From positions 38,917 to 60,385 of the forward strand of contig DHNI01000116.1 of assembly GCA_002409455.1 (NCBI GenBank): a stretch of 21,469 nucleotides of DNA, in the 5' to 3' direction. Each line of letters begins with the position of its first letter. The first letter of the stretch is position 1. This document shows, in pieces, positions 1 through 6,834 of this stretch. The notes beneath the pieces were generated by a model. It made no database searches, was not told where the DNA came from, and worked only from the letters and a program-made list of their open reading frames with translations. This stretch comes from Firmicutes bacterium UBA5420 (GTDB lineage: Bacteria > Bacillota > Limnochordia > Darwinibacteriales > Darwinibacteriaceae). A program made the position numbers and the translations under genes.

Positions 1-1317
1 GGAATCATCTTCCACAAAGTACATCAAGGCACTGATCCCTTGGGGAGCCGAACGGGTAGGTACAACTCCGACCTTTTTGTCTACGAGCTCTTTGACCTGC
101 TGTGCAGAGAAAATCACATTCTTGTTGTTCGGAAGTATGATGACAGATTCTGCATTCACACTGTTCACCGCTGTAACTAGATCTTCAGTGCTAGGATTCA
201 TGGTCTGACCACCTGTCACCACATGGTCAACTCCCAGACTTCGGAAAATGTCAGCAAGCCCTTCCCCAGCCACAACTGCAACGATTCCTACCTCTTTAGA
301 GGTTCCGGAATGCTCGGCAACATGGGGAAAACCCACCACATTATCTGTGGTGTAGTCTAGGTGATGATTGTCACTGTGATTGGCAAACTCCTGGTTCTGC
401 AACATCATATTATCAATGGCAATCTCCGTGAGGTTGCCCAGCTCACCGCAGAACTGCAAGATCTGCCCTGGTTGGTCGGTATGGATGTGCACCTTCGTCA
501 CATGTTCATCACCCACCACGATCAGGGAATCCCCCTGGGGATCAAGTTCTTTGCGAACTCGTTCTGGGTCAATACCATCTCCTAGGATGATAAACTCCGT
601 GCAATACTTGTTCACCAGTACTTCATCACTTAAGCGCGAAAAATCCACGGCCTCAACCTTAGGTGCCGCCTGCTCGGCCAAAATCTCTTCAAGTTCCTCT
701 GGCTGGGCGGTTAGACCTGCCCAAAAGCCTTCGAAAATACAGACAAGCCCTTGTCCCCCAGCATCGACTACCCCAGCCTCTTTAAGCACAGGCAAAATAT
801 TCGGTGTGTCAGCTAAAGATTTTTGTGCGCCGAGTAACGCAGCCTTGATCACCGCTGCGGCATTTGCTCCCTCTGCTGCGCTCTCCTCCGCCGCCCCCGC
901 TGCCATTCGAGCCACGGTGAGCATCGTACCTTCCACCGGCTTCATAACAGCCCTATAGGTAGTCTTGGAAGCAAAAGCAAAGGCCTGAGCAATATCCTCA
1001 CCCGTGGCCTCTTTTTTCACGTGGACGAGGCCGTCTGAGAATCCCCGGAAAAATTGGGACAAAATCACCCCACTATTTCCCCGAGCACCCATAAGGGATC
1101 CTCGAGCTAAAAGTGTGGTCAGACGTCCCACATCGTCATTCTCTGCCCGATCTAGTTCCTTTACCGCTGCATTCAGAGTCAGAGACATGTTCGTCCCAGT
1201 ATCGCCGTCTGGAACAGGAAACACATTCAGAGCATTAACCATATCCTTTTGCTGGTCGAGATTACGTGCCGCGACCAACAACATGTTTTTTAGCGTTACG
1301 CCGTTAATAACGTCCAA
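1..1317 (-). CDS. fakA: Fatty acid kinase ATP-binding subunit FakA (DAK2/YloV family), C-terminus cut by window edge
   Basis: 439 codons without a stop, open at the low-coordinate edge. I place the start at a TTG at 1317 because GGAGG lies seven bases upstream; the protein then begins LDVINGVTLKNMLL. The dihydroxyacetone-kinase-like nucleotide-binding signature DGDTGTNM is at about residues 37-44, inside LNVFPVPDGDTGTNM. Near the edge are VVTGGQTMNPSTEDL and IILPNNKNVI, followed by VPTRSAPQGISAL, which are hallmarks of the C-terminal domain of the YloV/FakA family. In this family FakA phosphorylates fatty acids held by a FakB binding protein so that they can enter phospholipid synthesis. It lies 14 bases behind the Asp23-family gene, as yloV lies behind yloU in Bacillus, so the pair is probably co-transcribed. 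No frameshift or internal stop is seen. Confidence 0.93.
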   Translation of the reverse strand, partial: MDVINGVTLKNMLLVAARNLDQQKDMVNALNVFPVPDGDTGTNMSLTLNAAVKELDRAENDDVGRLTTLLARGSLMGARGNSGVILSQFFRGFSDGLVHVKKEATGEDIAQAFAFASKTTYRAVMKPVEGTMLTVARMAAGAAEESAAEGANAAAVIKAALLGAQKSLADTPNILPVLKEAGVVDAGGQGLVCIFEGFWAGLTAQPEELEEILAEQAAPKVEAVDFSRLSDEVLVNKYCTEFIILGDGIDPERVRKELDPQGDSLIVVGDEHVTKVHIHTDQPGQILQFCGELGNLTEIAIDNMMLQNQEFANHSDNHHLDYTTDNVVGFPHVAEHSGTSKEVGIVAVVAGEGLADIFRSLGVDHVVTGGQTMNPSTEDLVTAVNSVNAESVIILPNNKNVIFSAQQVKELVDKKVGVVPTRSAPQGISALMYFVEDDS

Positions 1318-1331
1318 AACACTTCCTCCGA

Positions 1332-1700
1332 TCACTTTCTCTTTGCAGATGTAACCCGAACACTCTGGACCTTAACGTTAACACTTTCGACATTGAGTCC
1401 CAGCATGGTTTCAACCGCATATTTGACCCGCTCTTGTACATTTCTAGCTACTTCAGATATCTTCACGCCATACTCAACGACAATGTAGAGCTGAATCGTG
1501 ACACTATCTTCGTTGAACTGAATGTCGACGCCACGTTCAAAGTTGTCGCGGCGGAGCAAGTCCGTTAACTCATCTTGAATACTACGCGGGGCCATTCCTA
1601 CGAGCCCATAACACTCCATGGCTGCCACACCGGAGATGGTGGCAATGACCTCTTCACGAATGGAAACTTTTCCGAATTGGGCTTGAATCTCTTGGGCCAC
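1332..1700 (-). CDS. yloU: Asp23/Gls24 family envelope stress protein (YloU-like)
   Basis: About 122 residues from the GTG at 1700. The frame stays open to an ATG at 1736, giving 134 residues. I prefer 1700 because an AGGGGGG ribosome binding site lies just upstream and because the promoter at 1751-1779 predicts a transcript start near 1744, which would leave the ATG only about eight bases of leader. The core FGKVSIREEVIATISGVAA matches the opening of Asp23-family domains. It is followed by VTIQLYIVVEYGVKI and a long amphipathic helix (VARNVQERVKYAVE), ending in VNVKVQSVRV. Members are small cytosolic or membrane-recruited proteins linked to envelope stress. The exact function of YloU is not established. 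It sits directly upstream of fakA and is divergent from rpmB, as in Bacillus. Confidence 0.9.
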   Translation of the reverse strand: MAQEIQAQFGKVSIREEVIATISGVAAMECYGLVGMAPRSIQDELTDLLRRDNFERGVDIQFNEDSVTIQLYIVVEYGVKISEVARNVQERVKYAVETMLGLNVESVNVKVQSVRVTSAKRK

Positions 1701-1750
1701 AATCTTCCCCCCTAAAACATTACCAAATTGGACCATAATCTATCATACCC

Positions 1751-1779
1751 ATTCTAACCATTTGCACCTTGATTGTAAA
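1751..1779 (-). promoter_or_regulatory. Sigma-A promoter for yloU-fakA
   Basis: Read on the minus strand: TTTACA (1779-1774), a 17-base spacer, then TAGAAT (1756-1751). The predicted start near 1744 gives about 45 bases of leader to the GTG at 1700. It lies back-to-back with the rpmB promoter, in the only gap between the two divergent genes. Confidence 0.65.
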
Positions 1780-1807
1780 GGTTTTTATCGGAGAGGCCAT
1801 TTGCAGC

Positions 1808-1836
1808 TTGCATTCTGCAAAGGCCTGTGCTAAAAT
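1808..1836 (+). promoter_or_regulatory. Sigma-A promoter for rpmB
   Basis: TTGCAT (1808-1813), a 17-base spacer, then TAAAAT (1831-1836). Transcription would start near 1843 and reach the rpmB ATG after about 34 bases, passing the GGGGG/TAGGA ribosome binding site. Confidence 0.7.
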
Positions 1837-1876
1837 TAAATTCGTTATGGAAACTTGTTCAAAGGGGGTAGGAAAC

Positions 1877-2068
1877 ATGGCCAGAAGGTGCGTTATTTGC
1901 GATAAAGGCACCGTGTTCGGTAACCTTAGAAGCCACGCTGAGAATAAGAATCGGCGGAACTGGAAACCAAACTTACAGAAAGCTCGCATCGTGCTCAATG
2001 GGAGTCCTAGACGGGCTTATGTATGTACGAGATGTCTCAGAAGCGGAAAAGTAGAACGGGCCCTCTAG
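1877..2068 (+). CDS. rpmB: 50S ribosomal protein L28, zinc-ribbon form
   Basis: 63 residues starting MARRCVICDKGTVFGN, the usual opening of bL28, a structural protein of the large ribosomal subunit. The reading frame extends further upstream, but the ATG at 1877 has a purine-rich ribosome binding site (GGGGGTAGGA) and matches the family start. Two CxxC pairs (C5-C8 in RRCVICDK and CTRC near residues 52-55) would hold a zinc ion, marking this as the C+ paralogue rather than the cysteine-free one. It is the only clear housekeeping protein gene on the plus strand. It has its own promoter and terminator and diverges from yloU, the same arrangement as in Bacillus. Confidence 0.97.
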   Translation: MARRCVICDKGTVFGNLRSHAENKNRRNWKPNLQKARIVLNGSPRRAYVCTRCLRSGKVERAL

Positions 2069-2102
2069 GTTCGCCCCTGGATAATCTGCCAATGTAAAGA
2101 AG

Positions 2103-2131
2103 TACCCCTAGGTTTTTCCTAGGGGTATTTT
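2103..2131 (+). terminator. Rho-independent terminator of rpmB
   Basis: A perfect 10-bp stem (TACCCCTAGG / CCTAGGGGTA) with a TTTTT loop, followed by TTTT. It lies 34 bases past the rpmB stop. In the other direction the hairpin is followed only by ACTTCTTT, so it may also weakly stop transcription arriving from thiT. Confidence 0.85.
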
Positions 2132-2135
2132 ATTG

Positions 2136-2216
2136 CTAGACCACGGCCAAAAGAACTCCATCGTCAATCGTCACGGAAATATCTCTCGCGGGAGCAACAT
2201 CATCCCCTGCCGCCAG
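2136..2216 (-). pseudogene. Possible C-terminal remnant of a deleted gene, perhaps thiamine pyrophosphokinase (thiN)
   Basis: A 26-codon open stretch directly behind thiT, in another frame and without a start codon. A TAG lies just upstream at 2219-2217, and the stretch ends at a TAG (2138-2136). Its translation ends in ARDISVTIDDGVLLAVV, a beta-strand pattern like the last strands of thiamine pyrophosphokinase (…vsV..G.LLvv). In Bacillus, thiN lies at this place, between rpe and rpmB. The stretch is short, so chance is a real alternative. Confidence 0.22.
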
Positions 2217-2226
2217 CTAGAGTAGT

Positions 2227-2748
2227 TTACGTATACTGGGGCTCAAAGATCTCCTTCCGTCTACCTAGAAGTACGATCACCAGGGCAACCAAGACCGCCT
2301 CGGGAATAAGGTACGAAGCATTGTATCCTAGAGAATACACTAAAGCAGGTGTCCCCGCAGGGGCATACTCCGCAAAAAACACTACACCTGCCACGACATG
2401 CGTTACGTAGCGAAGAAGCGAACCCACAGCTACACCAAGCACGCGGTGTTTCCTTAATATCCCAAAGCCTGCCACACCTAGCACCATAAATGGCACAGGG
2501 TAGTCCAAAAGTAGTTGAATCGGATGGATAATGAAGGGCGAGATTAACAGCTTGATGACACCTAGTAACGCCCCACCTAGCATACCCATTTTCCCGCCAT
2601 GCCTAAACGCCAGGATAAAAATGGGCAACATGTCCAGGGAAACACTGCCCCCATAGGCTGCGGACGGTAGTTTCAAGAACGATAACAAAACAGCGGCTCC
2701 TACCAAAAGCGATACTTCGACCATAGTTCTCAGACTCTTGTCATGCAT
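2227..2748 (-). CDS. thiT: ThiT, thiamine-specific substrate-binding (S) component of an ECF transporter
   Basis: 173 residues from the ATG at 2748, chosen because GAGGAGG lies upstream. The longer frame to 2811 starts inside the riboswitch terminator and is not plausible. This is a very hydrophobic protein of about six membrane segments. It carries family patterns GGSVSLDMLPI (33-43), HPIQLLLDYP (75-84), RYVTHVVAGVVFF (113-125) and YSLGYNASYLIPE (138-150). ThiT binds thiamine in the membrane and works with the shared EcfA/EcfA'/EcfT module, encoded elsewhere. Counting from H117 (equivalent to H125 of lactococcal ThiT), Y138 and N143 fall on the known thiamine ligands Y146 and N151. The tryptophan at the W133 position is phenylalanine (F125). 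The gene is controlled by the TPP riboswitch just upstream. Confidence 0.92.
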   Translation of the reverse strand: MHDKSLRTMVEVSLLVGAAVLLSFLKLPSAAYGGSVSLDMLPIFILAFRHGGKMGMLGGALLGVIKLLISPFIIHPIQLLLDYPVPFMVLGVAGFGILRKHRVLGVAVGSLLRYVTHVVAGVVFFAEYAPAGTPALVYSLGYNASYLIPEAVLVALVIVLLGRRKEIFEPQYT

Positions 2749-2801
2749 GAAGACAACCTCCTCAAAATTGCGATTATGTCCCACATTATGGCACTGAATA
2801 G

Positions 2802-2829
2802 AAAAAAACATGGTAACAGCGGCCCATGT
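2802..2829 (-). terminator. Riboswitch-controlled terminator upstream of thiT
   Basis: Minus-strand hairpin ACATGG / CCATGT with a 10-base loop, followed by seven T. It is the expression platform of the TPP riboswitch. Its loop (2822-2818) contains CCGCT, the same five bases as the 5' strand of riboswitch stem P1, so AGCGG at 2843-2839 can pair either with P1 or with this loop. Confidence 0.75.
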
Positions 2830-2838
2830 CTTGGTCTA

Positions 2839-2922
2839 CCGCTTCCCTACGTTGGAATTAACCAACAGGTTCTAAGGGTTAGAGTTTGTAAAACTCAATC
2901 TCAGCAAAAGCACCCCTAGCGG
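2839..2922 (-). promoter_or_regulatory. TPP riboswitch (THI element) controlling thiT
   Basis: Minus strand, 5' to 3': P1 strand CCGCT, then AGGGGTGC, the THI-box core GCTGAGATTGAG, a variable hairpin (GAGTTT…AAACTC), TAACCCTTAGAACCTG, the TTGG…CCAA hairpin, and CGTAGGGA closing with P1 strand AGCGG. CTGAGA is at 2904-2899 and GTAGGGA at about 2849-2843. These are the invariant parts of the thiamine pyrophosphate aptamer. With TPP bound, P1 closes and the downstream terminator forms. Without it, AGCGG can pair with the terminator loop and allow thiT transcription. The aptamer ends about 90 bases before the thiT start. Confidence 0.95.
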
Positions 2923-3013
2923 AACTATATCGTTTGGCCTATACTTCGACTTATCACCAAGAAACCCTCCCTAAAAAGAAAAAAGAAACATTCTAATTGC
3001 GTATTCTGGGTCT

Positions 3014-3231
3014 ATAGAGAGAAGAGCATCCTTGGCGTCCAGGATGCTCTTCTAATGCCCTACTAGGCGGATAAGTCTGCTTTTTCTAGAGCTTCGCAGG
3101 CAAGCGAAGCGTTAGCGCCCAGGGATGTCGGTTATTATTTTATGGGTGATCGGAACCGAACTTAGATACGCGTTTCTTACGCTCCTTCCTTATGTATTTT
3201 GTTTTACTGTTAGATCTTACCCACCCAGCCT
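3014..3231 (-). ncRNA. Candidate structured small RNA of unknown class
   Basis: This is the gene-free stretch between rpe and the thiT riboswitch. A near-consensus promoter (3238-3266) predicts a start near 3231. Exactly there begins a closing helix: AGGC and GGGTAAG (3231-3228, 3222-3216) pair with CTTATCC and GCCT (3075-3069, 3068-3065), with a 5-base bulge on one side. Inside are a 7-bp hairpin (GCTTCGC/GCGAAGC, 3110-3104 with 3097-3091) and a small GCGT/ACGC hairpin. Twelve bases after the helix comes a perfect 13-bp hairpin (3053-3041 / 3032-3020) followed by CTCTAT, possibly a weak terminator. No start codon with a ribosome binding site and no ORF of note is present. I do not recognise 6S RNA, tmRNA, SRP RNA or RNase P signatures. 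It could instead be a long leader of thiT. Confidence 0.35.
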
Positions 3232-3237
3232 GATTCC

Positions 3238-3266
3238 ATAATACATCGAATTGTCAGACTTGTCAA
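3238..3266 (-). promoter_or_regulatory. Strong sigma-A promoter in the rpe-thiT gap
   Basis: Minus strand TTGACA (3266-3261), a 17-base spacer, TATTAT (3243-3238): a perfect -35 and a five-of-six -10 at ideal spacing. It reads towards thiT, about 310 bases before the riboswitch, so it drives either a separate small RNA or a long thiT leader. Confidence 0.75.
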
Positions 3267-3300
3267 GCATAGAAATTGACTTTTGCGATAATTCTAGCCA

Positions 3301-3329
3301 AAATAGGAGACAAGGTTACCCTTGTCTCG
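3301..3329 (-). terminator. Terminator of the rlmN-rpe operon
   Basis: A 9-bp perfect stem GAGACAAGG / CCTTGTCTC with loop GTAA, followed by CTATTTT on the minus strand. The rpe stop codon TAA (3318-3316) lies in the loop and stem, so the hairpin overlaps the gene end. Confidence 0.6.
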
Positions 3330-3966
3330 AGAGGGAGCGCATTTGCTTGATGTATGCTTCGGGATTCTCTGCACCGAAGATGGCTGATCCAGCCACAAAG
3401 TTCGTGACCCCCGCATCAAGTAAACTGGGCATATTCTCCAAACTCACCCCGCCGTCCACCTGCAAGTCAATGGGGGCGCCTGCGATAATCTCTCTACAGT
3501 CCCGAATCTTTTCGATCATAGCCGGAATAAACTTCTGTCCTCCAAAACCAGGATTCACAGACATAATTAGGACAAGGTCAAGATCATCTAGAATATACTT
3601 TAGGCCCGAAAGGGGTGTATGGGGATTCAAGGATACACCAGCCTTAACGCCCAATTCTCGTATGTGTCTCAATGTACGCTGTAGATGCGTCACCGCTTCA
3701 TAGTGAACGGTGATGATCGCAGGAGCCGCAGCAGCAAAGTCCTCAAGATACCGTTCGGGTTTTTCGATCATAAGATGTATATCGAGGGGAACGTTTGAAG
3801 AGCGTTTTGCCGCGTGAATCACAGGCAAGCCAAAGCTAATATTAGGAACGTAGTTGCCATCCATTACATCGATATGGAGCAAATCGGCACTTTTGACCCT
3901 CTCCAATTCACCCCTAAGGTTGCTTAAATCTGCTGCTAAAATCGAAGGACTAATTTGTATCTTCAA
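3316..3966 (-). CDS. rpe: Ribulose-phosphate 3-epimerase
   Basis: 216 residues, normal family length, TIM-barrel fold. It interconverts ribulose 5-phosphate and xylulose 5-phosphate in the cytosolic pentose phosphate pathway. Visible signatures are the N-terminal ISPSILAADLSNL, metal and catalytic residues H31 and D33 in LLHIDVMDG, H64 in DIHLMIEKP, the phosphate-binding MSVNPGFGGQ (135-144) and catalytic D171 in LQVDGGV. It lies 15 bases behind rsgA and is the last gene of the operon that begins at rlmN. The rsgA-rpe pairing is conserved in Bacillus. Confidence 0.97.
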   Translation of the reverse strand: MKIQISPSILAADLSNLRGELERVKSADLLHIDVMDGNYVPNISFGLPVIHAAKRSSNVPLDIHLMIEKPERYLEDFAAAAPAIITVHYEAVTHLQRTLRHIRELGVKAGVSLNPHTPLSGLKYILDDLDLVLIMSVNPGFGGQKFIPAMIEKIRDCREIIAGAPIDLQVDGGVSLENMPSLLDAGVTNFVAGSAIFGAENPEAYIKQMRSLSRQG

Positions 3967-3981
3967 GCGTCTATCTCCTTT

Positions 3982-4845
3982 CTAGTAACGGGGTGCCGCC
4001 TCCTCAAGCAAAATCAAATAGTGTTCATAACGCCTGGAAAGGATTTCGCCTGTCTGCACCGCTTCTTTCACTTTGCACCCTGGTTCACGGCGGTGTAAAC
4101 ACCCCCGAAACTGGCAAGCATCGATATGAGGGCGAAACTCCGGAAAGGCAAATTGCAGATCCCGTTCTTGATCCGGATCCATGCTCAACTTCGAAAAGCC
4201 CGGAGTGTCTGCCACATATCCGTCAGCGAGGGGCAACAGCTCTACGCTGCGGGTAGTATGCCTTCCCCGCTGGGCCTTAGCACTTACCTTTCCTGTCTCC
4301 AAGTTCAAACCAGGATCGAGTGCATTAAGAAGCGACGACTTTCCTGCTCCAGAAGGGCCGGCCAAGGTACTAATCTTACCCTTGAGCAATTCCCTCAACT
4401 GTTGTAACCCTTCATTTTTGATTACACTGGTAATCACCGTGGGATAGGAAAGGACCGCATATTCGTTGGCCACCTTGAGGGCCCCGGCTGGATCAAGATC
4501 CCCTTTCGTAAAGACCACAACACAAGATAAATCCAAAAGCTCAGCCTGAACCAAAATCCGATCAAGGAGTAAGTAGTTTGGTGAAGGGTTCTGGACAGAA
4601 AATACGACTGCTACTTGGTCTACGTTGGCAATAGCTGGACGCGTGAGCTCATTGGTGCGAGGCAAGATGCGTTCAACAACTCCAGCATCACCACCTTGTT
4701 CCCTAGAGATCTCAACTTTATCACCCACTAAGACACGATCATCCCTCAAGCGTAGCCGGCCCCGCAACATGCAGAGCACAAGGCCTGATTCTGTTTGCAC
4801 GTCATATCTCCCGCCTATGCCTTTAACAATCACTCCGCGTTCCAT
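3982..4845 (-). CDS. rsgA: Ribosome small-subunit-dependent GTPase A
   Basis: 287 residues. RsgA (YjeQ/CpgA) is a circularly permuted GTPase that binds immature 30S subunits and assists late maturation. Domains run in order: N-terminal OB fold (1-65), then the permuted GTPase with TKGD (113-116, G4), the P-loop GPSGAGKS (163-170, G1) and DTPG (213-216, G3), and a C-terminal zinc finger with C244, C249, H251 and C257 (CQFRGCLHRREPGC). All key residues are present. It starts three bases behind the kinase stop, so translation is likely coupled. In Bacillus, CpgA is a phosphorylation target of the neighbouring kinase PrkC, which fits the co-transcription. Confidence 0.97.
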   Translation of the reverse strand: MERGVIVKGIGGRYDVQTESGLVLCMLRGRLRLRDDRVLVGDKVEISREQGGDAGVVERILPRTNELTRPAIANVDQVAVVFSVQNPSPNYLLLDRILVQAELLDLSCVVVFTKGDLDPAGALKVANEYAVLSYPTVITSVIKNEGLQQLRELLKGKISTLAGPSGAGKSSLLNALDPGLNLETGKVSAKAQRGRHTTRSVELLPLADGYVADTPGFSKLSMDPDQERDLQFAFPEFRPHIDACQFRGCLHRREPGCKVKEAVQTGEILSRRYEHYLILLEEAAPRY

Positions 4846-4848
4846 AGC

Positions 4849-6816
4849 CTACTCCGGAAAGAGCCCGTCGAAGAACTGACGACCGCCAATATATACTTGG
4901 AATCTAGCATCTTGACCTCGCCCCTGTACGGTGCGAACCACTCGACTATCACCTTTATGAATCTCGCGATACACCTCACGGGCACCAAAGTCGTCAATAA
5001 CCAAAATGACCACTTCCTGATCGGGCCCTGGTTGAACATCGATTGTGACGTCCTGCGTCTTCCACAAGTTCTCATGTATCCACCGCGGTTCTTCTAGCGG
5101 ATCTGCGGGCATCTGTGGTTCAGGAGTCGATGGCGTAAGACCCTGAGAATAGACAAAGTCAATACTCCAACCTGCCTGCACCTGTGTGCCAGGGCTCGGA
5201 TTTTGTTCTACTACCTGTCCTTGGCGATAAATCGTACTATATTCTGGCCAAGAATTACCTAAGGGTAACCCGAGCTCTCGAAGCTGTGCTTTCACAAGCT
5301 CAAAGTTTTGTCCGCGAAAATCAGGCAAAGCAAACGAAAGGGGAGCTTCTTGTCCTTTGCTAACCACTAAGTTCACGGCCGTTCCCTTCATAACAATCTC
5401 ACCGGGCTCAGGCCATTGCTCAAGAACAATGCCAGGGCTTACCTGAGGGTCATAGGCTTCTTCCTCTTCTCCCAACACGAATCCGGCCTGGGTCAACCCC
5501 AACTTGCCCTCGCGGGAGGTAAGGCCAATCACGGAAGGCATTTCTACTTCTTCGGGGCCTAAGCTCACCCGAACCAAAATCTCCCTCCGCTGCTTCACCA
5601 TACGACCTGCTACGGGATCTTGACTGATAATATGCCCTGCAGGAACCTCGTTGTCGAAAAGAGACTGCTCTACCTTTAACACCAGATCAGCATCGCGCAA
5701 AACACGCGCGGCCTCGAGCTCAAAGGAACCGACTACATCAGGCACTCGCACATCGTCTAAGAAAAGGAGCCGAGGAATCAGCCTGACAGAGCCAATTCCT
5801 ATGCCTAGCAAAATTACAAAGATCAAAAGTGCAATACGTATCTTAGACCTACGAGGCGTGTTCGTCTTCTGTGTTCCCTTCTGCTTCTTGTTGCGTTTAC
5901 TTCTCCTTGGCAATCCAAAAACCCCTCCCATAGACTGTCGTTGAGCGGGTAGCGGCATCGTTTGATCTCCCTCACCCTGCTTATCTCCTTGCATCTCCAT
6001 GCGGCGTTCAATCCTCTGAAAGGCCTTTACTACTTCCTCTGCATTGTTCGGACGCTTCTTAGGATCTTTATTCAGTAATTTCAGCACCAGATCCTCTAAG
6101 TCGCCATCCAGATCAGGCCTGGCATCACGAAGTGGTAGTGGGCTTTCCTGGATCTGCTTAAGGGCGATGGCAATCGCTGAATCCCCTCTAAAGGGAGGAT
6201 AGCCAGCGATCATTTCATATAAGACGATACCTAGCGAATATAGGTCGCTAGCAGATTGCACATTCACGCCCCGGGCTTGTTCAGGTGAAAAGTAACGTAC
6301 AGAACCCAAGACCATGCCTGTCTGGGTCAAATTTGTAGTGCTCATGGCCTGGGCTATGCCAAAGTCCGTTACCTTTACACGTCCCTCATCGGTCACAAGG
6401 ATATTGTGTGGTTTAATATCACGATGAATAATACCGTGGTAGTGGGCATGGGCCAGACCCATGGCGATTTGTTTTCCCACATTTACAATCATGTCTTGTG
6501 AAAAGCACTCCTGATCGCGCCCAAGGTCATGTAAGTTCTTACCTTGCACAAATTCCATCACGATAAAATGAACGTGGTCGGTTTCACCCACGTCATAGAT
6601 ATTGACGATATTGGGATGAGACAAACTGGCCGCTGATCGAGCTTCTCTTCGGAAACGCTCCACAAACTCTTCGTCATCGGCAAACTGGGCTCGGAGTATT
6701 TTCACCGCCACAATCCTGCTAAGTAGATGATCCTTGGCACTATAAACCAAGGCCATTCCTCCGTCGCCGACCTTCTGTAAAATCTCATAACGATTGGCCA
6801 ACATTTCTCCAACCAT
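4849..6816 (-). CDS. pknB: PASTA-domain Ser/Thr protein kinase (PknB/PrkC/Stk1 family)
   Basis: 655 residues. The cytosolic kinase domain (about 10-270) has glycine loop VGDGGMALVY, catalytic K39, helix-C E58, HRDIKPHN with D133, DFG with D151 and the SPE activation-loop end (177-179). A basic linker (PRRSKRNKKQKG) precedes one membrane helix (about 327-349). Outside the cell follow three PASTA repeats (about 355-421, 423-488, 494-560) and a C-terminal beta-rich domain (about 565-655), the layout of PrkC. Such kinases sense muropeptides or lipid II and phosphorylate cell-wall, division and translation proteins. It follows the penicillin-binding protein gene by 18 bases and precedes rsgA. The cognate PP2C phosphatase lies three genes upstream in the same operon. 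Confidence 0.97.
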   Translation of the reverse strand: MVGEMLANRYEILQKVGDGGMALVYSAKDHLLSRIVAVKILRAQFADDEEFVERFRREARSAASLSHPNIVNIYDVGETDHVHFIVMEFVQGKNLHDLGRDQECFSQDMIVNVGKQIAMGLAHAHYHGIIHRDIKPHNILVTDEGRVKVTDFGIAQAMSTTNLTQTGMVLGSVRYFSPEQARGVNVQSASDLYSLGIVLYEMIAGYPPFRGDSAIAIALKQIQESPLPLRDARPDLDGDLEDLVLKLLNKDPKKRPNNAEEVVKAFQRIERRMEMQGDKQGEGDQTMPLPAQRQSMGGVFGLPRRSKRNKKQKGTQKTNTPRRSKIRIALLIFVILLGIGIGSVRLIPRLLFLDDVRVPDVVGSFELEAARVLRDADLVLKVEQSLFDNEVPAGHIISQDPVAGRMVKQRREILVRVSLGPEEVEMPSVIGLTSREGKLGLTQAGFVLGEEEEAYDPQVSPGIVLEQWPEPGEIVMKGTAVNLVVSKGQEAPLSFALPDFRGQNFELVKAQLRELGLPLGNSWPEYSTIYRQGQVVEQNPSPGTQVQAGWSIDFVYSQGLTPSTPEPQMPADPLEEPRWIHENLWKTQDVTIDVQPGPDQEVVILVIDDFGAREVYREIHKGDSRVVRTVQGRGQDARFQVYIGGRQFFDGLFPE

Positions 6817-6834
6817 ACTCTCACCCTTTGATTC

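Noticed and set aside
380..958. Plus-strand ORF of 192 codons
   Set aside because: It is antisense to fakA, whose minus-strand frame shows clear family motifs throughout. The plus-strand product is serine/proline-rich low-complexity without recognisable motifs.
2749..2811. Extended thiT start at the ATG at 2811
   Set aside because: That ATG is inside the riboswitch terminator stem. The GAGGAGG-preceded ATG at 2748 gives the normal ThiT start.
3091..3110. GCTTCGC/GCGAAGC hairpin as a terminator
   Set aside because: No T-run follows on either strand. It is better seen as an internal helix of the candidate small RNA.
2749..3300. A spoVM-like 26-residue peptide gene, which in Bacillus lies near rpmB and thiN
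   Set aside because: I found no short ORF with a start codon, a ribosome binding site and the amphipathic SpoVM pattern in this gap.
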